Shown: positions 16,000-25,122, numbered from the stretch's first letter. The stretch is 46,805 nt of DNA from Deltaproteobacteria bacterium (GCA_029561465.1 JAKQIZ010000006.1:1-46805); one strand, 5' to 3'. The notes: generated from the letters alone by a model not told the origin. Made by a program: numbers and translations.

Positions 16000-16169
16000 G
16001 AAGCCTAAATAAATAATGTCTTAATATAACCGGACATTTGCATTTTCCCTTGTGCCCGGTACGGGTATGATGATTATTGTGCCGCGGCAAAAAAGATTTC
16101 CTTGCGGGGTGGCGAATCTCTTTCTTTGTGGCCGACTGGTCGGGCAACTGGGGCGAGCGGGGATCAAGG

Positions 16170-16718
16170 TCAAAAAACGAATACGGCGGCCGCGATTACG
16201 GTGGTAAAACCGTCGTTCTTGACAATGGAAGACTGAGTGACATTGCGGGTCCGCACGATCTTGCCGCTGATCTTGAAGATCTCCTTCTTTTCATCCCAGC
16301 TTTCGTCCACGTTGAAATCGATGCCGAGCGTGGAAGCCAGCATGGCGGCCGCGAGATCTTCCGCATAATCGCCGGCCTGTTTTTCCGTTTGTCCAAAGGC
16401 GTGGTGCTCGCTTATATAACCGTAGGAGGTCTTGTCCGCCGGGATGGCGCAACCGATGGAGGCGGCCAAGAGCCGCTTGGGTTCGTTGCTGCACGCCCGG
16501 CTCATGACGCAGTAGGTAATGGCGCCCGGGACCATGGCCTTGAGCCCCTGGGCCCGGGAGATCATTTTCGACCCCGGGGGGAAGATGCTGGAGACCAGGA
16601 CGAGGTTACATTTTTCAATGCCGGCATCACGGAGGGCCCGTTCGAAGGAATGAAGTTCGTCTTTATGGGTGCCGACCCCTTTGGTAAAAAAGACCTTGGT
16701 AGGGACAAGGGATTTCAT
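16170..16718 (-). CDS. pdaD: Pyruvoyl-dependent arginine decarboxylase
   Basis: A 182-aa proenzyme from ATG 16718 with AGGAGGGGG upstream; the track start at 16724 is TTG. It has the conserved [20 protein letters not shown] and the self-cleavage site [15 protein letters not shown], where the second serine becomes the pyruvoyl group. The enzyme converts arginine to agmatine for polyamine synthesis and in some organisms for acid resistance. It is full length with all expected motifs. It lies alone in front of a ferritin-like gene transcribed the same way. Confidence 0.93.
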   Translation of the reverse strand: MKSLVPTKVFFTKGVGTHKDELHSFERALRDAGIEKCNLVLVSSIFPPGSKMISRAQGLKAMVPGAITYCVMSRACSNEPKRLLAASIGCAIPADKTSYGYISEHHAFGQTEKQAGDYAEDLAAAMLASTLGIDFNVDESWDEKKEIFKISGKIVRTRNVTQSSIVKNDGFTTVIAAAVFVF

Positions 16719-16806
16719 TGCCAACCCCCTCCTTTATCACGGATTGATATTGACGCCGTGCTTATCAGTTTGCGTGGGTGGTGTCAATGATGATTTGGAA
16801 TTTATT

Positions 16807-17274
16807 TCAACCCCCTTCCGTTTGCGCAAACACTGTATTATCGTATAGATACTCCATCTTCTCCTTGTGTTTGAGCTCTTCGTTGGCCATGCGCGTCAGG
16901 ATGTCCCTAGCCTCTCCCTCGGGATGGATTTCGGCAAGTTTTGTATAGAAGTTATAGGCCTTCAATTCCCGCTCCGCCGCCACCAGATAGATATCCTTGT
17001 CCCGGGCGGTTTTTTTGATTGCCGGTTTCTCCTCGAATTCCCTGATTTTTGCCGTCCCTTCCTCGGCAATAGTCAGGGCGTTTTCCGGGTAAACGCCGTC
17101 CCGGTATTTTATCAGATAATCCCGGTGTTTACGCTCCTCATCGGCCAAAAAGACCAGGGTGTTTTTAGCTGCTTTATCCTCCACGGCGTGGTAAAGGTCC
17201 ATGTAAAATCGGAAGGCCGCCTCTTCGTTGCCGATAGCCTTTTGGAGAATCGCCTCCAGAGTCTTGTTCTTCAT
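16807..17274 (-). CDS. Ferritin-like (rubrerythrin-type) protein
   Basis: A 155-aa protein from ATG 17274 with AGGAGG upstream. It has two helical hairpins with E-x-x-H di-iron motifs: DEERKHRDYL (helix 2) and NEELKHKEKM (helix 4), with partner acidic residues in GNEEAAFRFYMDL and AERELKAYNFYTKL. There is no rubredoxin domain. It is related to but clearly different from the protein at 7613. The preceding gene in the same direction is the selenoprotein, so an oxidative-defence pair is plausible but not shown. Confidence 0.85.
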   Translation of the reverse strand: MKNKTLEAILQKAIGNEEAAFRFYMDLYHAVEDKAAKNTLVFLADEERKHRDYLIKYRDGVYPENALTIAEEGTAKIREFEEKPAIKKTARDKDIYLVAAERELKAYNFYTKLAEIHPEGEARDILTRMANEELKHKEKMEYLYDNTVFAQTEGG

Positions 17275-17315
17275 CCTCACAGCCTCCTGAATTGTTGTGT
17301 TTTCTTCGGTGCGGC

Positions 17316-17334
17316 GACCCATCGCCGATGGGTC
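17316..17334. other. Hairpin between the selenoprotein and ferritin-like genes
   Basis: GACCCATC-GCC-GATGGGTC, an 8-bp stem with a three-base loop, 10 bases past the selenoprotein stop. There is no T-tract, so it may tune expression between the two genes rather than end transcription. Confidence 0.4.
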
Positions 17335-17344
17335 TTCAGACGCC

Positions 17345-17551
17345 TCAGGCGCCGCCGTAACCGACCGTCACCTTTCCCCCCTCCACGATGACGGGGACCT
17401 GCCGTTTCCCGCCGGAAAGCTTAAGCATCTCCTGAAGCCTTTCGGCATCCTTTTTTACATCCACGTAAACCGCCCGGCTTCCATAGACCGACCTGGCCTG
17501 GTCAGTGTAGGGTCAACCGCTTTTCCCGTAGATGACGATCTTTTCTTCCAT
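17345..17551 (-). CDS. Glutaredoxin-like selenoprotein (Uxx-star type), in-frame UGA
   Basis: This gene is missed by the ORF track because of an internal TGA. ATG 17551 follows GGGAGGGG; the frame runs 68 codons to TGA 17345-17347 with one TGA at codon 13 (17513-17515). Reading it as selenocysteine gives MEEKIVIYGKSGUPYTDQAR, a thioredoxin-fold start with UPYT where glutaredoxins have CPYC. The rest completes a short glutaredoxin: a helix (DQARSVYG), YVDVKKDAERL, a cis-Pro strand (RQVPVIVEGGKV) and a glycine-rich end (GYGGA). A stem-loop sits just after the UGA. It matches what I recall of the Uxx-star glutaredoxin-like family. A frameshifted pseudogene is unlikely because both sides of the UGA align to one fold in one frame. 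Confidence 0.85.
17487..17506 (-). promoter_or_regulatory. Candidate bacterial SECIS element
   Basis: On the minus strand, six bases after the UGA, ACUGACC-AGGCCA-GGUCGGU can form a 7-bp stem (one G-U pair) with a six-base loop. The loop contains GG about 15-16 bases past the UGA, at the near edge of the spacing expected for SelB binding. The position fits a bacterial SECIS; no folding program was run. Confidence 0.6.
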
Positions 17552-17572
17552 ATCTTTTCCCCTCCCGCGGCA

Positions 17573-18058
17573 TCAGTACTCAGTGAGTTGGGAGAGGCCC
17601 CGCTCGCCTACCAGGATGATCCGCGTGTGGCTCAGACGGGAGGCGATGATCTTGGCGATGGCCTTCATGGCCTTGAAACCCAGATCACAATCTTCCTCCA
17701 TGAGGTCGCGGATTTTCCCGGCTTCAAGGGCAATGAGTCTGGTGTTGTCGATGCACAGGGCGCCCAGGGTATAGATGTAAGGCTCGACCACGGCGGACCA
17801 CCCCATAACCTCCCCCTTGACCACGGTATCCACCGTCACCTGCATTGGCGGGCGGTGCGGTCCCAGATAGGATTCCAGGGACATAACCACTTTGCCCTCC
17901 ACGACGATGAAGAGGCTCCGCGCCGGGTCGCCCTTTTTGTACATCTGGCTTCCGGCCGCATGAGACTCCTCCGTGGCGATTCCGGCGAGTTTTTCCAGTT
18001 GTTCATGGGAAAAATCTTTAAAAAAATTGATTTCTTTCAGCATGTTTGCCGTCACCAT
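17573..18058 (-). CDS. Cyclic-nucleotide-binding domain protein
   Basis: A 161-aa protein from ATG 18058 with AAGGAGGTG upstream; the track start at 18124 is less likely. It is a single cNMP-binding beta-roll: an N-terminal helix (FFKDFSHEQLEKLAGIA), then GSQMYKKGDPARSLFIVVEG and the phosphate-cassette region GEVMGWSAVVEP. The cassette has W and V where strong cAMP binders have R-S/T-A-x-x, so ligand binding is uncertain. No helix-turn-helix follows, so it is not a CRP-type regulator by itself. It lies just upstream of the selenoprotein in the same direction (22 bases apart). Confidence 0.85.
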   Translation of the reverse strand: MVTANMLKEINFFKDFSHEQLEKLAGIATEESHAAGSQMYKKGDPARSLFIVVEGKVVMSLESYLGPHRPPMQVTVDTVVKGEVMGWSAVVEPYIYTLGALCIDNTRLIALEAGKIRDLMEEDCDLGFKAMKAIAKIIASRLSHTRIILVGERGLSQLTEY

Positions 18059-18302
18059 AATACACCTCCTTATTATTTGCTCTTTTTTATAGAGATGATA
18101 GCAAGATTTAATCCGGAATTCCATAAAAAATATTTGTGTCTAAAGGAAAAAATAGATTGCCGGAGTGAGGGAAAAAGCCTAAATTAACCGCACGGTGAAT
18201 AACAAATATGCGACTGGGACGATTGGCGGGAGGGATCACATCCCCGGCCATGCCGCCTGAATTGTCGCCGGTCCTTAACGGTACCAAGACGGAGGAGAGT
18301 TT

Positions 18303-19676
18303 TTGCGCCGACAAGGGGTTCCCCATCGAATCAACGGACCGACACTGGCGTTTCTCCTGGCGCTGGTCCTGGTTGCCTCCGGTTGCGGCAACTTCGATGT
18401 CATCCGCGATATTCGGGAACTTCCCCAGAACCATTTCGCCTATCTCCCCTGGGATAATGACGGCCGCCTCCGGGTGGATAAAGACTGGCAGGAGGAAATG
18501 AAAGAACGGTATCTGGAAAATCATTTCCTGCCGTGGCGTGGGGAAGCCCCACGGGTCACCTCCGACGAGGTTAAGGCGGCGTGGCTGCCCTTCGTTCCCG
18601 ATCCAGACGACGGGAGCCGCAGCGCCCGTCGGCGCCGGAGCCGGATACGCAGGGCAGCGGCCAATACTGGTCTCCACAATTATCCAAACGCTTCCCAGCC
18701 GGGAATAACCACCGCCACTGTGCATCTGCGGCATCTGCCTATAGCGGTGCCGCCGGCGGATGCCCCTGGACGGCCCGGCAGGCGAGATCCTCTCGATAAA
18801 CTACAGGTTTCTTCCGTTCCTCCCGGCACCCCGGTACATATTTACCATTTCTCTAAAGATGGCGTCTGGGCGCTGGTGGAAACCGGTTTTGCCCGGGGCT
18901 GGACGAAAAGAAAAGGACTGGCGGCAGTCGATCCCGATTTCATGCACCGTTGGGAGCGGGGACCCCAAGCCGTCATCGTCCGGGATAAAACGCCGCTGCG
19001 CCGGCGCGACGGCCGTTTCCTCTACCGGGCGCCCCTGGGTGCCCTTTTCCCCATGGCCACGGCGCCGGGGGAGAAGCTGGAGGTCTATGCGCCGGTACGG
19101 GGGAAAAGGGGGGGGGTCCGGATTCACACTGCTGTTTTGCCCGGGGAAGCGGCGGTATTCCCCCTCCCGCTCACTGACGCCAATCTTGCCACCCTGGGCA
19201 ACGAGCTTATCCGGGAGCCATACGGATGGGGGGGGATGAATGGCCGGCGTGATTGCTCCGCCATGATTCGGGATCTCCTTGCCCCCTTCGGCATCTGGCT
19301 TCCCCGGCACTCCGCCGATCAGGCCCGGGAGGGAGGAACCTTTATCGATCTGACTGGCCTTGCCACCGCGGAGAAGAAACGGCTCATCATGGATCGGGGG
19401 ATTCCCTATCTCACCTTGCTGTGGCTCAAGGGACACATCATGCTCTATATCGGCTCCCCGTCCGGTGAGCCGCTGGTATTCCACAATTTCTGGAGTGTCC
19501 GGACCATAAGTGCCGCCGGCCGTCCGGGCCGGAAGGTTGTGGGGCGGGCGGCGATCACCACCCTTTATCCGGGGCGGGAATTCAACGGCGCCGCCGATCC
19601 GGAGGGGCCATACCTGGCCTATCTCCAGGGGATGACCCTGATCGGTCCGGTAATTGTGGCCAAGCTTGAAAATTGA
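18303..19676 (+). CDS. SH3-domain lipoprotein with NlpC/P60-like peptidase domain
   Basis: A 457-aa protein. TTG 18303 with GGAGGAG upstream fits a start right at a lipoprotein signal (FLLALVLVASGC). The middle (about 155-300) carries SH3b-like repeats (VPPGTPVHIYHFSKDGVWALVET). The C-terminal domain has an NlpC/P60 nucleophile motif (GMNGRRDCSAMIRDLLAPFG) and a partner His in KGHIMLYIG, so it probably cleaves peptidoglycan stem peptides from the outer membrane or periplasm. Between the lipobox and the SH3 part is a basic, Arg-rich stretch. It is transcribed divergently from the cNMP-binding gene. Confidence 0.82.
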   Translation: MRRQGVPHRINGPTLAFLLALVLVASGCGNFDVIRDIRELPQNHFAYLPWDNDGRLRVDKDWQEEMKERYLENHFLPWRGEAPRVTSDEVKAAWLPFVPDPDDGSRSARRRRSRIRRAAANTGLHNYPNASQPGITTATVHLRHLPIAVPPADAPGRPGRRDPLDKLQVSSVPPGTPVHIYHFSKDGVWALVETGFARGWTKRKGLAAVDPDFMHRWERGPQAVIVRDKTPLRRRDGRFLYRAPLGALFPMATAPGEKLEVYAPVRGKRGGVRIHTAVLPGEAAVFPLPLTDANLATLGNELIREPYGWGGMNGRRDCSAMIRDLLAPFGIWLPRHSADQAREGGTFIDLTGLATAEKKRLIMDRGIPYLTLLWLKGHIMLYIGSPSGEPLVFHNFWSVRTISAAGRPGRKVVGRAAITTLYPGREFNGAADPEGPYLAYLQGMTLIGPVIVAKLEN

Positions 19677-19863
19677 GATTGAATATGTTAGTCATTTTAC
19701 AATATTTTCTAAATTAGCGGCGGGAAAGTTTTACCGCGGACTCGGGGGTATGGCGGCGGCCAGGGGTGCTGGAGTCCAAAAAGCAATTCCCGGGTCGGTT
19801 AAACGATAAAAAACGAGCTGAAGACGCAATGCCGTATTACCAGACAACCAGGAGGAGATGTCG

Positions 19864-20193
19864 ATGACGATAGGAGAAGGGGACCTGAGGAGCGACAGGA
19901 TAACCGTCGTAGTAGAAGAAGATTTGCGGGAACTGATTCCGGGATACCTGGAAAATCGCCGCAAGGACATCACGACAATCCGGGAGGCCCTGGCCGGAAG
20001 CGATTACGAGGCGATCCGCTCCCTGGGGCACAAGATGAAGGGCTCCGGCGGCGGCTATGGTTTCGATGCCATCACCGAGTTGGGTCATGACCTCGAAGCG
20101 GCGGCGAAAAGCGAACATACCGAAGAGATTTCCAGGTTGAACGACGCCTTGGCGTCCTATCTGGAACGGCTGGAAGTGGTTTATCAGGATTGA
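19864..20193 (+). CDS. HPt (histidine phosphotransfer) domain protein
   Basis: A 109-aa protein. AGGAGGA favours ATG 19864 over 19858, which lies too close to the site. It is a four-helix HPt domain with the phosphorylatable histidine in SLGHKMKGSGGGYGFDAI, the canonical H-x-[LM]-K-G-S motif. HPt proteins shuttle phosphate between receiver domains. The next gene, 12 bases downstream, carries a complete receiver domain and is the obvious partner. No kinase is adjacent. The preceding ~180-base gap shows no motif I can name. Confidence 0.85.
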   Translation: MTIGEGDLRSDRITVVVEEDLRELIPGYLENRRKDITTIREALAGSDYEAIRSLGHKMKGSGGGYGFDAITELGHDLEAAAKSEHTEEISRLNDALASYLERLEVVYQD

Positions 20194-20205
20194 GGCGGGA
20201 CGAGA

Positions 20206-22452
20206 ATGGCTGAGCAAGACGAAAGAATGGAAATCCCGGGAGGCGGAGCGGTGCGAATGGAAGGGACTGCCGTACCCCGGACGCTCCAGGATGGGCGCCT
20301 GTTGCATGCTGATTTCGGAAAGTACAAGAAATGGCTGCGGGAGCGTTTTTCTATGGCCGGGGAAGTTGGAGAAGACTTCCAGAAGACGAAAATATCCGGT
20401 CTTTACACCCTGGCGGCGCCCCTTGGGATCAAGGAAAGCGAACTGGCCCGGACGATCTCCGAATTCCTGAACCTGATGCACCGGAAGACGATGGACTATG
20501 ATGAGTACCTCACCGATCTTTTGCCAATGGAATTCTGCCGTTGGAATTCCGTGGCCCCTATCCTCGACGCCGAGGGCGGCGGCGCCTTCCTGATCAGCAA
20601 TCCCTTTGACTGGGAACTCCTCGACGTCCTCAAGAAAAACACCCCCGCCGATCAGCCCCTGCGCCTCATTGTTGCCGATCCCCTCTACATTCGCTCTCTT
20701 TTGGATCGCAAGAATGACAAGGCGAGGATGCAGGCCGCCCGATCCGTGGGAGAGGTGGACATAGCAAAGGAAGATGAACCCGATGTGGAAATGGCGCCGG
20801 TATCGATGCCGGTGATCGAAGACGTCGGGCCCGTCTCGGCGGCGGATGTGGAAAAACGTCCGGTGGTCCATGTCTCCAACAATATTCTCTACACGGCGGT
20901 TATGGAGCGATCGAGCGACATTCACATCGAGCCGAAGGAGAAGGAGACCGTGGTCCGTTATCGCATCGACGGCGATCTCCGGGATATCTTCCGTCTGAAG
21001 CGGCAGACCGGGGTCATGGTCATCTCGCGCCTCAAGGCCTTGGCGGGTCTGGATATCGCCGAGCGGCTGAAACCCCAGGACGGTGCCGTGGAAATCTTGG
21101 TGGGCAAGCGGACCTTCAAGCTCCGCCTGGCCACGACGTCGACGCCCAGCGGGGAGAGCCTGATCATCCGGATCCTGGAACCTTCGGCCAAACCCAAGGA
21201 TCTGGGCGAGTTGGGGATGACGAAAGAGCAGGTCCGAACGATGATGGACTTAGCCACGCGGCGGTACGGTCTCATCCTCGTCGTGGGACCAACGGGAGCG
21301 GGAAAGACGACGACCATCTACAGCTTTCTCTCCCACGTGGACACCAAGACCCGAAGCCTGATTTCCGTCGAGGATCCGGTGGAATACCGGATCCCCGAGG
21401 CCAACCAGCAGCAGGTTAACGAAAAGGCCGGGGTGACCTTCGACGCCCTCCTGAAATCTTCGGTGCGCCAGGATCCGGACATCCTCTACCTCGGGGAAAT
21501 CCGCGACAACTTTTCCGCCCGAATCTCCGTAGATTTCGCCAGCACCGGCCACATGACCATCTCCACCCTCCATACCAATAACGCCACCACCGCCATCTTT
21601 CGCCTCGAGCGCCTCGGCATCGTCCGGGAAGTCATGGCGGAGGCACTCCTTGGGATAATTGCCCAGCGCCTCCTGAAGCGGCTCTGCCCCCACTGCAAGC
21701 GGGTGGCCCCCATTACGCCGCGGGAGGCGGAAATGCTGCGTCCCTTCACCGATGAGCTTCCCGAATACGTGGCCCACCCCGTCGGCTGTCCGAAATGCCG
21801 GGAGGGATATTTCGGCCGGGAAGGGGTCTATGAGATCATCGCCTTCGATCCGGATTTGCTGGAGCGCATCCGTAACGGAATGGCCATTTCGGAGCTCCGG
21901 GAATTTATTCATCGCCGGGGCGACTATCTCATCAGTCACCATGCCGTCCAAAAGGTGAAGGATCTCATCTTTCCCGTCAAGGACGTTTATGACAAGGTCC
22001 TGGTCGAGGAGATCCAGATGACCCCTAAAGATGAAGAGGTCAAGGTTGAGAAGAAGGAAGACCCAGGGCAAAAAGCTGGGGCCCCGGCAATCCTGGTGGT
22101 GGAGGATGATGAGGACAATCGACTGCTCATCTCCCGGATCCTCTCCGGACAGGGTTACGAGGTGGCCGTGGCCGGCGACGGCATCGACGCCCTGATGGCG
22201 TTGGGGACCAAGGAATTCGACCTTATCCTCTCGGACATCAACATGCCCAACCTGGACGGATTCAAGTTCCTGGAAATCATCAACCAAAAGGGGGTTCGGG
22301 CGCCGCTCATGTTTCTCACAGCCCGGGCGGATGAAGAGGACGAGGTCAAGGGCCTGGAATTAGGGGCTCTGGACTATCTAAAAAAACCGATAAAAAAAGA
22401 TGCCCTGCTGATGCGGGTCAAACGCGCCCTGGGGAGAAGAGAAAGGGCCTGA
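20206..22452 (+). CDS. PilB/GspE-type ATPase fused to a C-terminal receiver domain
   Basis: A 748-aa protein. The N-terminal ~190 residues are a divergent assembly domain. Then comes a secretion ATPase: SDIHIEPKEKETVVRYRIDG, Walker A GPTGAGKTTT near residue 362, the Asp box ISVEDPVEY, a Walker-B-like DILYLGEIRD, the His box STLHTNNA, and a zinc-binding CPHC...CPKC pair near 494 and 527. The last ~120 residues (from ~628) are a full receiver domain: VVEDDEDN acidic pair, phospho-Asp in LILSDINMP, LTARAD threonine, LKKP lysine. The motor should power pseudopilus or pilus assembly, and the receiver should make it respond to phosphorylation. The fusion is unusual. The HPt gene lies just upstream. 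Confidence 0.88.
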   Translation: MAEQDERMEIPGGGAVRMEGTAVPRTLQDGRLLHADFGKYKKWLRERFSMAGEVGEDFQKTKISGLYTLAAPLGIKESELARTISEFLNLMHRKTMDYDEYLTDLLPMEFCRWNSVAPILDAEGGGAFLISNPFDWELLDVLKKNTPADQPLRLIVADPLYIRSLLDRKNDKARMQAARSVGEVDIAKEDEPDVEMAPVSMPVIEDVGPVSAADVEKRPVVHVSNNILYTAVMERSSDIHIEPKEKETVVRYRIDGDLRDIFRLKRQTGVMVISRLKALAGLDIAERLKPQDGAVEILVGKRTFKLRLATTSTPSGESLIIRILEPSAKPKDLGELGMTKEQVRTMMDLATRRYGLILVVGPTGAGKTTTIYSFLSHVDTKTRSLISVEDPVEYRIPEANQQQVNEKAGVTFDALLKSSVRQDPDILYLGEIRDNFSARISVDFASTGHMTISTLHTNNATTAIFRLERLGIVREVMAEALLGIIAQRLLKRLCPHCKRVAPITPREAEMLRPFTDELPEYVAHPVGCPKCREGYFGREGVYEIIAFDPDLLERIRNGMAISELREFIHRRGDYLISHHAVQKVKDLIFPVKDVYDKVLVEEIQMTPKDEEVKVEKKEDPGQKAGAPAILVVEDDEDNRLLISRILSGQGYEVAVAGDGIDALMALGTKEFDLILSDINMPNLDGFKFLEIINQKGVRAPLMFLTARADEEDEVKGLELGALDYLKKPIKKDALLMRVKRALGRRERA

Positions 22453-22557
22453 CTTCCAGAATGGATATCCGGGTCATATACGGTTCGTTTAAGGCGGTGG
22501 ACTTCCCGGCGGGGGACTTCACCACATACCGAAAAATCATGCTCGTATCTTTAAAGT

Positions 22558-23535
22558 ATGGATATCCGGATGATTGATCAACAAACAACCGGTATCTTTA
22601 TGGGACGGAAAGATAACCGCGTTCCCCCCCGGACAGGTCGTTACTCTCCAGCCATAAAAATACCGTTGAGGTCCCGAGACGACAACCGGGGCTTCACCCT
22701 GATCGAGGTGGTGGTGGCCATGGCCTTGATCATGGTCCTGCTGGCCATAGCCGCCCCGCTGATGAGCGCCTATCTCGAAAGAAGCCGTGGCACGACCTGC
22801 CTATCCATGCGCTATGTCACGGAAAAGGCGGAGATGACCTACATGATCGAGAAGGGCCGGATTAGCGACGGCATCGCCGAGCTCATCAGCGTCGGGCTGC
22901 TGGAGCGGGAGCCACGCTGCCCCAGCGGCGGCACCTATGCCTGGCTGCAGCGGTCTCCGGAACCGATTCTGGGCTGTTCGGTCCATTACGGTTCCGTCCC
23001 GGCGGTTGCGGAGGCCGCGGTTCTTTATGCCAGCGGCTTCAACGATCAGACCGGCTTGACCAGGCTCATGGGGCAATGGAACACCGGCCACGGGACCCTG
23101 AACAACCGTCCCGGGCAGGAAAGCCGCATCGGCTTCGGCAGCACCGCCTGGGCGGACTATGAGATCAGGGTCAATGCCGTCCTTAAAGCGGGGAATGGTT
23201 ACGGCGTGTATTACCGCGCCGACAACAATCCCAACATCACCGGTTATGTCTTCCAGTACGATCCGGGACTGGGCAACAGGTTCGTCGTCCGCAAGGTGGT
23301 GAACGGCGTCGAACAGTCGCCATTTCAAAGCATTGCCATGCCCGCCGGTTTCCCCGTTTACAACCAGTCCCACGACATCAGCATCTCCATCGTGGGCAAC
23401 CGCCATGTCATCAAGGTGGACAACCAGCCCGTACTGGAATTCCAAGACAGTACTTTCGCCGCCGGTTCCGGCGGATTCCGGACCTGGGGCAATTCCGAGG
23501 CCGGCTTCGACAATCTGAACGTGGTGCAGAAATGA
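22558..23535 (+). CDS. Type IV pilin-like (pseudopilin) with a large C-terminal domain
   Basis: The prepilin peptidase site is plain: RGFTLIEVVVAMALIMVLLA, with cleavage after the Gly and Glu at +5. The leader is long and basic; the start is uncertain (ATG 22558, 22570 or 22600, none with a good ribosome site). After the pilin helix and a short pilin body there is a ~170-residue C-terminal beta-rich domain (WADYEIRVNAVLKAGNGYGV, GFRTWGNSEAGFDNLNV) resembling LamG/DUF1080-type concanavalin-like folds. Such domains bind sugars or other surfaces, so the pilin tip could carry an adhesin. It lies 105 bases after the PilB::REC gene. Confidence 0.8.
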   Translation: MDIRMIDQQTTGIFMGRKDNRVPPRTGRYSPAIKIPLRSRDDNRGFTLIEVVVAMALIMVLLAIAAPLMSAYLERSRGTTCLSMRYVTEKAEMTYMIEKGRISDGIAELISVGLLEREPRCPSGGTYAWLQRSPEPILGCSVHYGSVPAVAEAAVLYASGFNDQTGLTRLMGQWNTGHGTLNNRPGQESRIGFGSTAWADYEIRVNAVLKAGNGYGVYYRADNNPNITGYVFQYDPGLGNRFVVRKVVNGVEQSPFQSIAMPAGFPVYNQSHDISISIVGNRHVIKVDNQPVLEFQDSTFAAGSGGFRTWGNSEAGFDNLNVVQK

Positions 23536-23544
23536 GGGGGAGCG

Positions 23545-24081
23545 ATGACTGATCCGGAGAGACGGGATAAGACCTGCCAGGGTTGCGGACGGTCCATGGA
23601 CATTGCCGACGGCGGAGAAACAGGTGCGGAGGAAGGTCTTTATTGTCCCCAGTGTCTCATCGCCCGGGCAGAGCGATACATCCGCGAGCCGGAGATAGCT
23701 CCGACGCCGTTGAAGCGGCTCCGGGAAACAACGGCCTGGAAGGTTTCCCTGATCCTGGCGCTGCTGGTCTGCCTGGCCGTCATCGCCTATCAGGCGCCGC
23801 GGATCATGGCGGCCTTCCAAGCACCAAAACCGGTGCGCATGGGCACCTATGCCACCGATGCCGCCACTGATCAATGTCTGAAGAATCTCTGGCGACTTGC
23901 CGCGGAACTCCAACAGGGCCGGGAAGCAACGGTGCCGGCCCTGGTTTGTCCGGCCAGCGGCAAACCCTATGTGATCGGTCCGGGTACGGATCCGGAGGTT
24001 CATTGCCCGGCTCCTTCGGTACACGGTTTTCGGGATATCGTCGTCTCCAGGAATAAACCCGTGCCGGAGCTGAAAAAATAG
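23545..24081 (+). CDS. Zinc-ribbon single-pass membrane protein of the pilin locus
   Basis: A 178-aa protein starting nine bases after the pseudopilin, with GGGGAG upstream. The N-terminus has a C-x2-C...C-x2-C zinc ribbon (CQGCG, YCPQC); one membrane helix (WKVSLILALLVCLAVIAY) follows. A soluble part has cysteines at about 115, 135 and 153 (DQCLKNLW, LVCPASGKPY, VHCPAP) resembling pilin-locus proteins with a CPASG-type box. It is probably part of the same pilus or secretion operon. The family is not recognised. Confidence 0.65.
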   Translation: MTDPERRDKTCQGCGRSMDIADGGETGAEEGLYCPQCLIARAERYIREPEIAPTPLKRLRETTAWKVSLILALLVCLAVIAYQAPRIMAAFQAPKPVRMGTYATDAATDQCLKNLWRLAAELQQGREATVPALVCPASGKPYVIGPGTDPEVHCPAPSVHGFRDIVVSRNKPVPELKK

Positions 24082-24130
24082 TTCCGGCATCATCCGGCTG
24101 CGCCGGGTGTATTTGCCGAAGGTTCGCCGC

Positions 24131-24964
24131 ATGACCGTGACAAGGTTCTTTAAGTACCAATTGACCCTGGAGTACGACGGTTCGGGTTATCGGGGCTGGC
24201 AGATCCAGGAAAATGCCCGTTCGGTTCAAGGAACGCTCCTTACGGCCGCTACGGAGCTGTTCGGCGCCGAGGTGGATATCCAGGGGGCGGGGAGGACGGA
24301 TGCCGGGGTGCACGCCCTGGGACAGGTGGCCCATCTCACGGTGAAAAAGGCGCTGCCGCCCCCGAGGATCAAAGCGGGTCTCAACGACCTTCTCCCCGCC
24401 GGGCTGAACATCCTCCGGGTCGAGCAGGTGCCCGGCGCATGGCACGCCCGGCACGATGCGGTAAGCAGGAGCTACATCTATATCGTTTCCCGGACCCGGA
24501 CCGCCTTCGGCAAACGCTATGTCTGGTGGGTGAAAGACCCGCTGGATGCGGAGAAGATGAAAGAAGCCTGTCGGCTGTTTGCTGGCTTTCACGATTTTGC
24601 CTCCTTTGTCGACCGCCGCCTGGAGCGGAACGTTTCGACGCAGGTGCAGATCGACGCCGCAGAGATCGAGGAAAGGGGTGAACTGATTATCTTCCGGGTG
24701 ACGGGTTCCCATTTTCTCTGGAAGATGGTCCGGCGCATGGTCGGGGTCCTGGTGGAGGCCGGACGGGGGAACCTGACCACAAAGGAAGTGGCGGCCCTGC
24801 TCGCTTCCCGGTCCGATCTGCCGGCCCGGCTTACCGCCCCGCCGTCCGGGCTCTACCTAGCCCAAGTGCTCTATCCGGGAGATACGGCCGCGCCGCTTAC
24901 CCTACCGCCGCCATTGATGCTGGCCGGAAACGGTAAACAGGCAACGGGGGAGAGGGAACGGTAA
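24131..24964 (+). CDS. truA: tRNA pseudouridine synthase A
   Basis: The protein starts at ATG 24131 (277 aa); the track GTG at 24107 adds a leader not typical of TruA. The catalytic aspartate is in GAGRTDAGVHALGQ. Other family blocks are YDGSGYRGWQIQ, ISSYI-type SRSYIYIVSRT and the C-terminal GSHFLWKMVRRMVGVL. TruA modifies uridines 38-40 in the anticodon arm. It is the first gene of a plus-strand run, but probably independent of the genes after it. Confidence 0.95.
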   Translation: MTVTRFFKYQLTLEYDGSGYRGWQIQENARSVQGTLLTAATELFGAEVDIQGAGRTDAGVHALGQVAHLTVKKALPPPRIKAGLNDLLPAGLNILRVEQVPGAWHARHDAVSRSYIYIVSRTRTAFGKRYVWWVKDPLDAEKMKEACRLFAGFHDFASFVDRRLERNVSTQVQIDAAEIEERGELIIFRVTGSHFLWKMVRRMVGVLVEAGRGNLTTKEVAALLASRSDLPARLTAPPSGLYLAQVLYPGDTAAPLTLPPPLMLAGNGKQATGERER

Positions 24965-25122
24965 GACGGATGCGCGGCGGGGTGTTTCTTGCCCTCTGCT
25001 TTTCGCCCGGGATTAGTGGCGATCCCGGCCATCGATTTGGAGGGGCGGGATGGTTTATCGACGGCGATGCAAAAGAGGAGGATTGTCCGAACGGAAACGA
25101 AGGGGAGGTCATCATTGCGGTT

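Noticed and set aside
17513-17515. Internal TGA as a frameshift or pseudogene mark
   Set aside because: Both sides continue one glutaredoxin fold in the same frame, and the TGA replaces the catalytic Cys, which fits selenocysteine.
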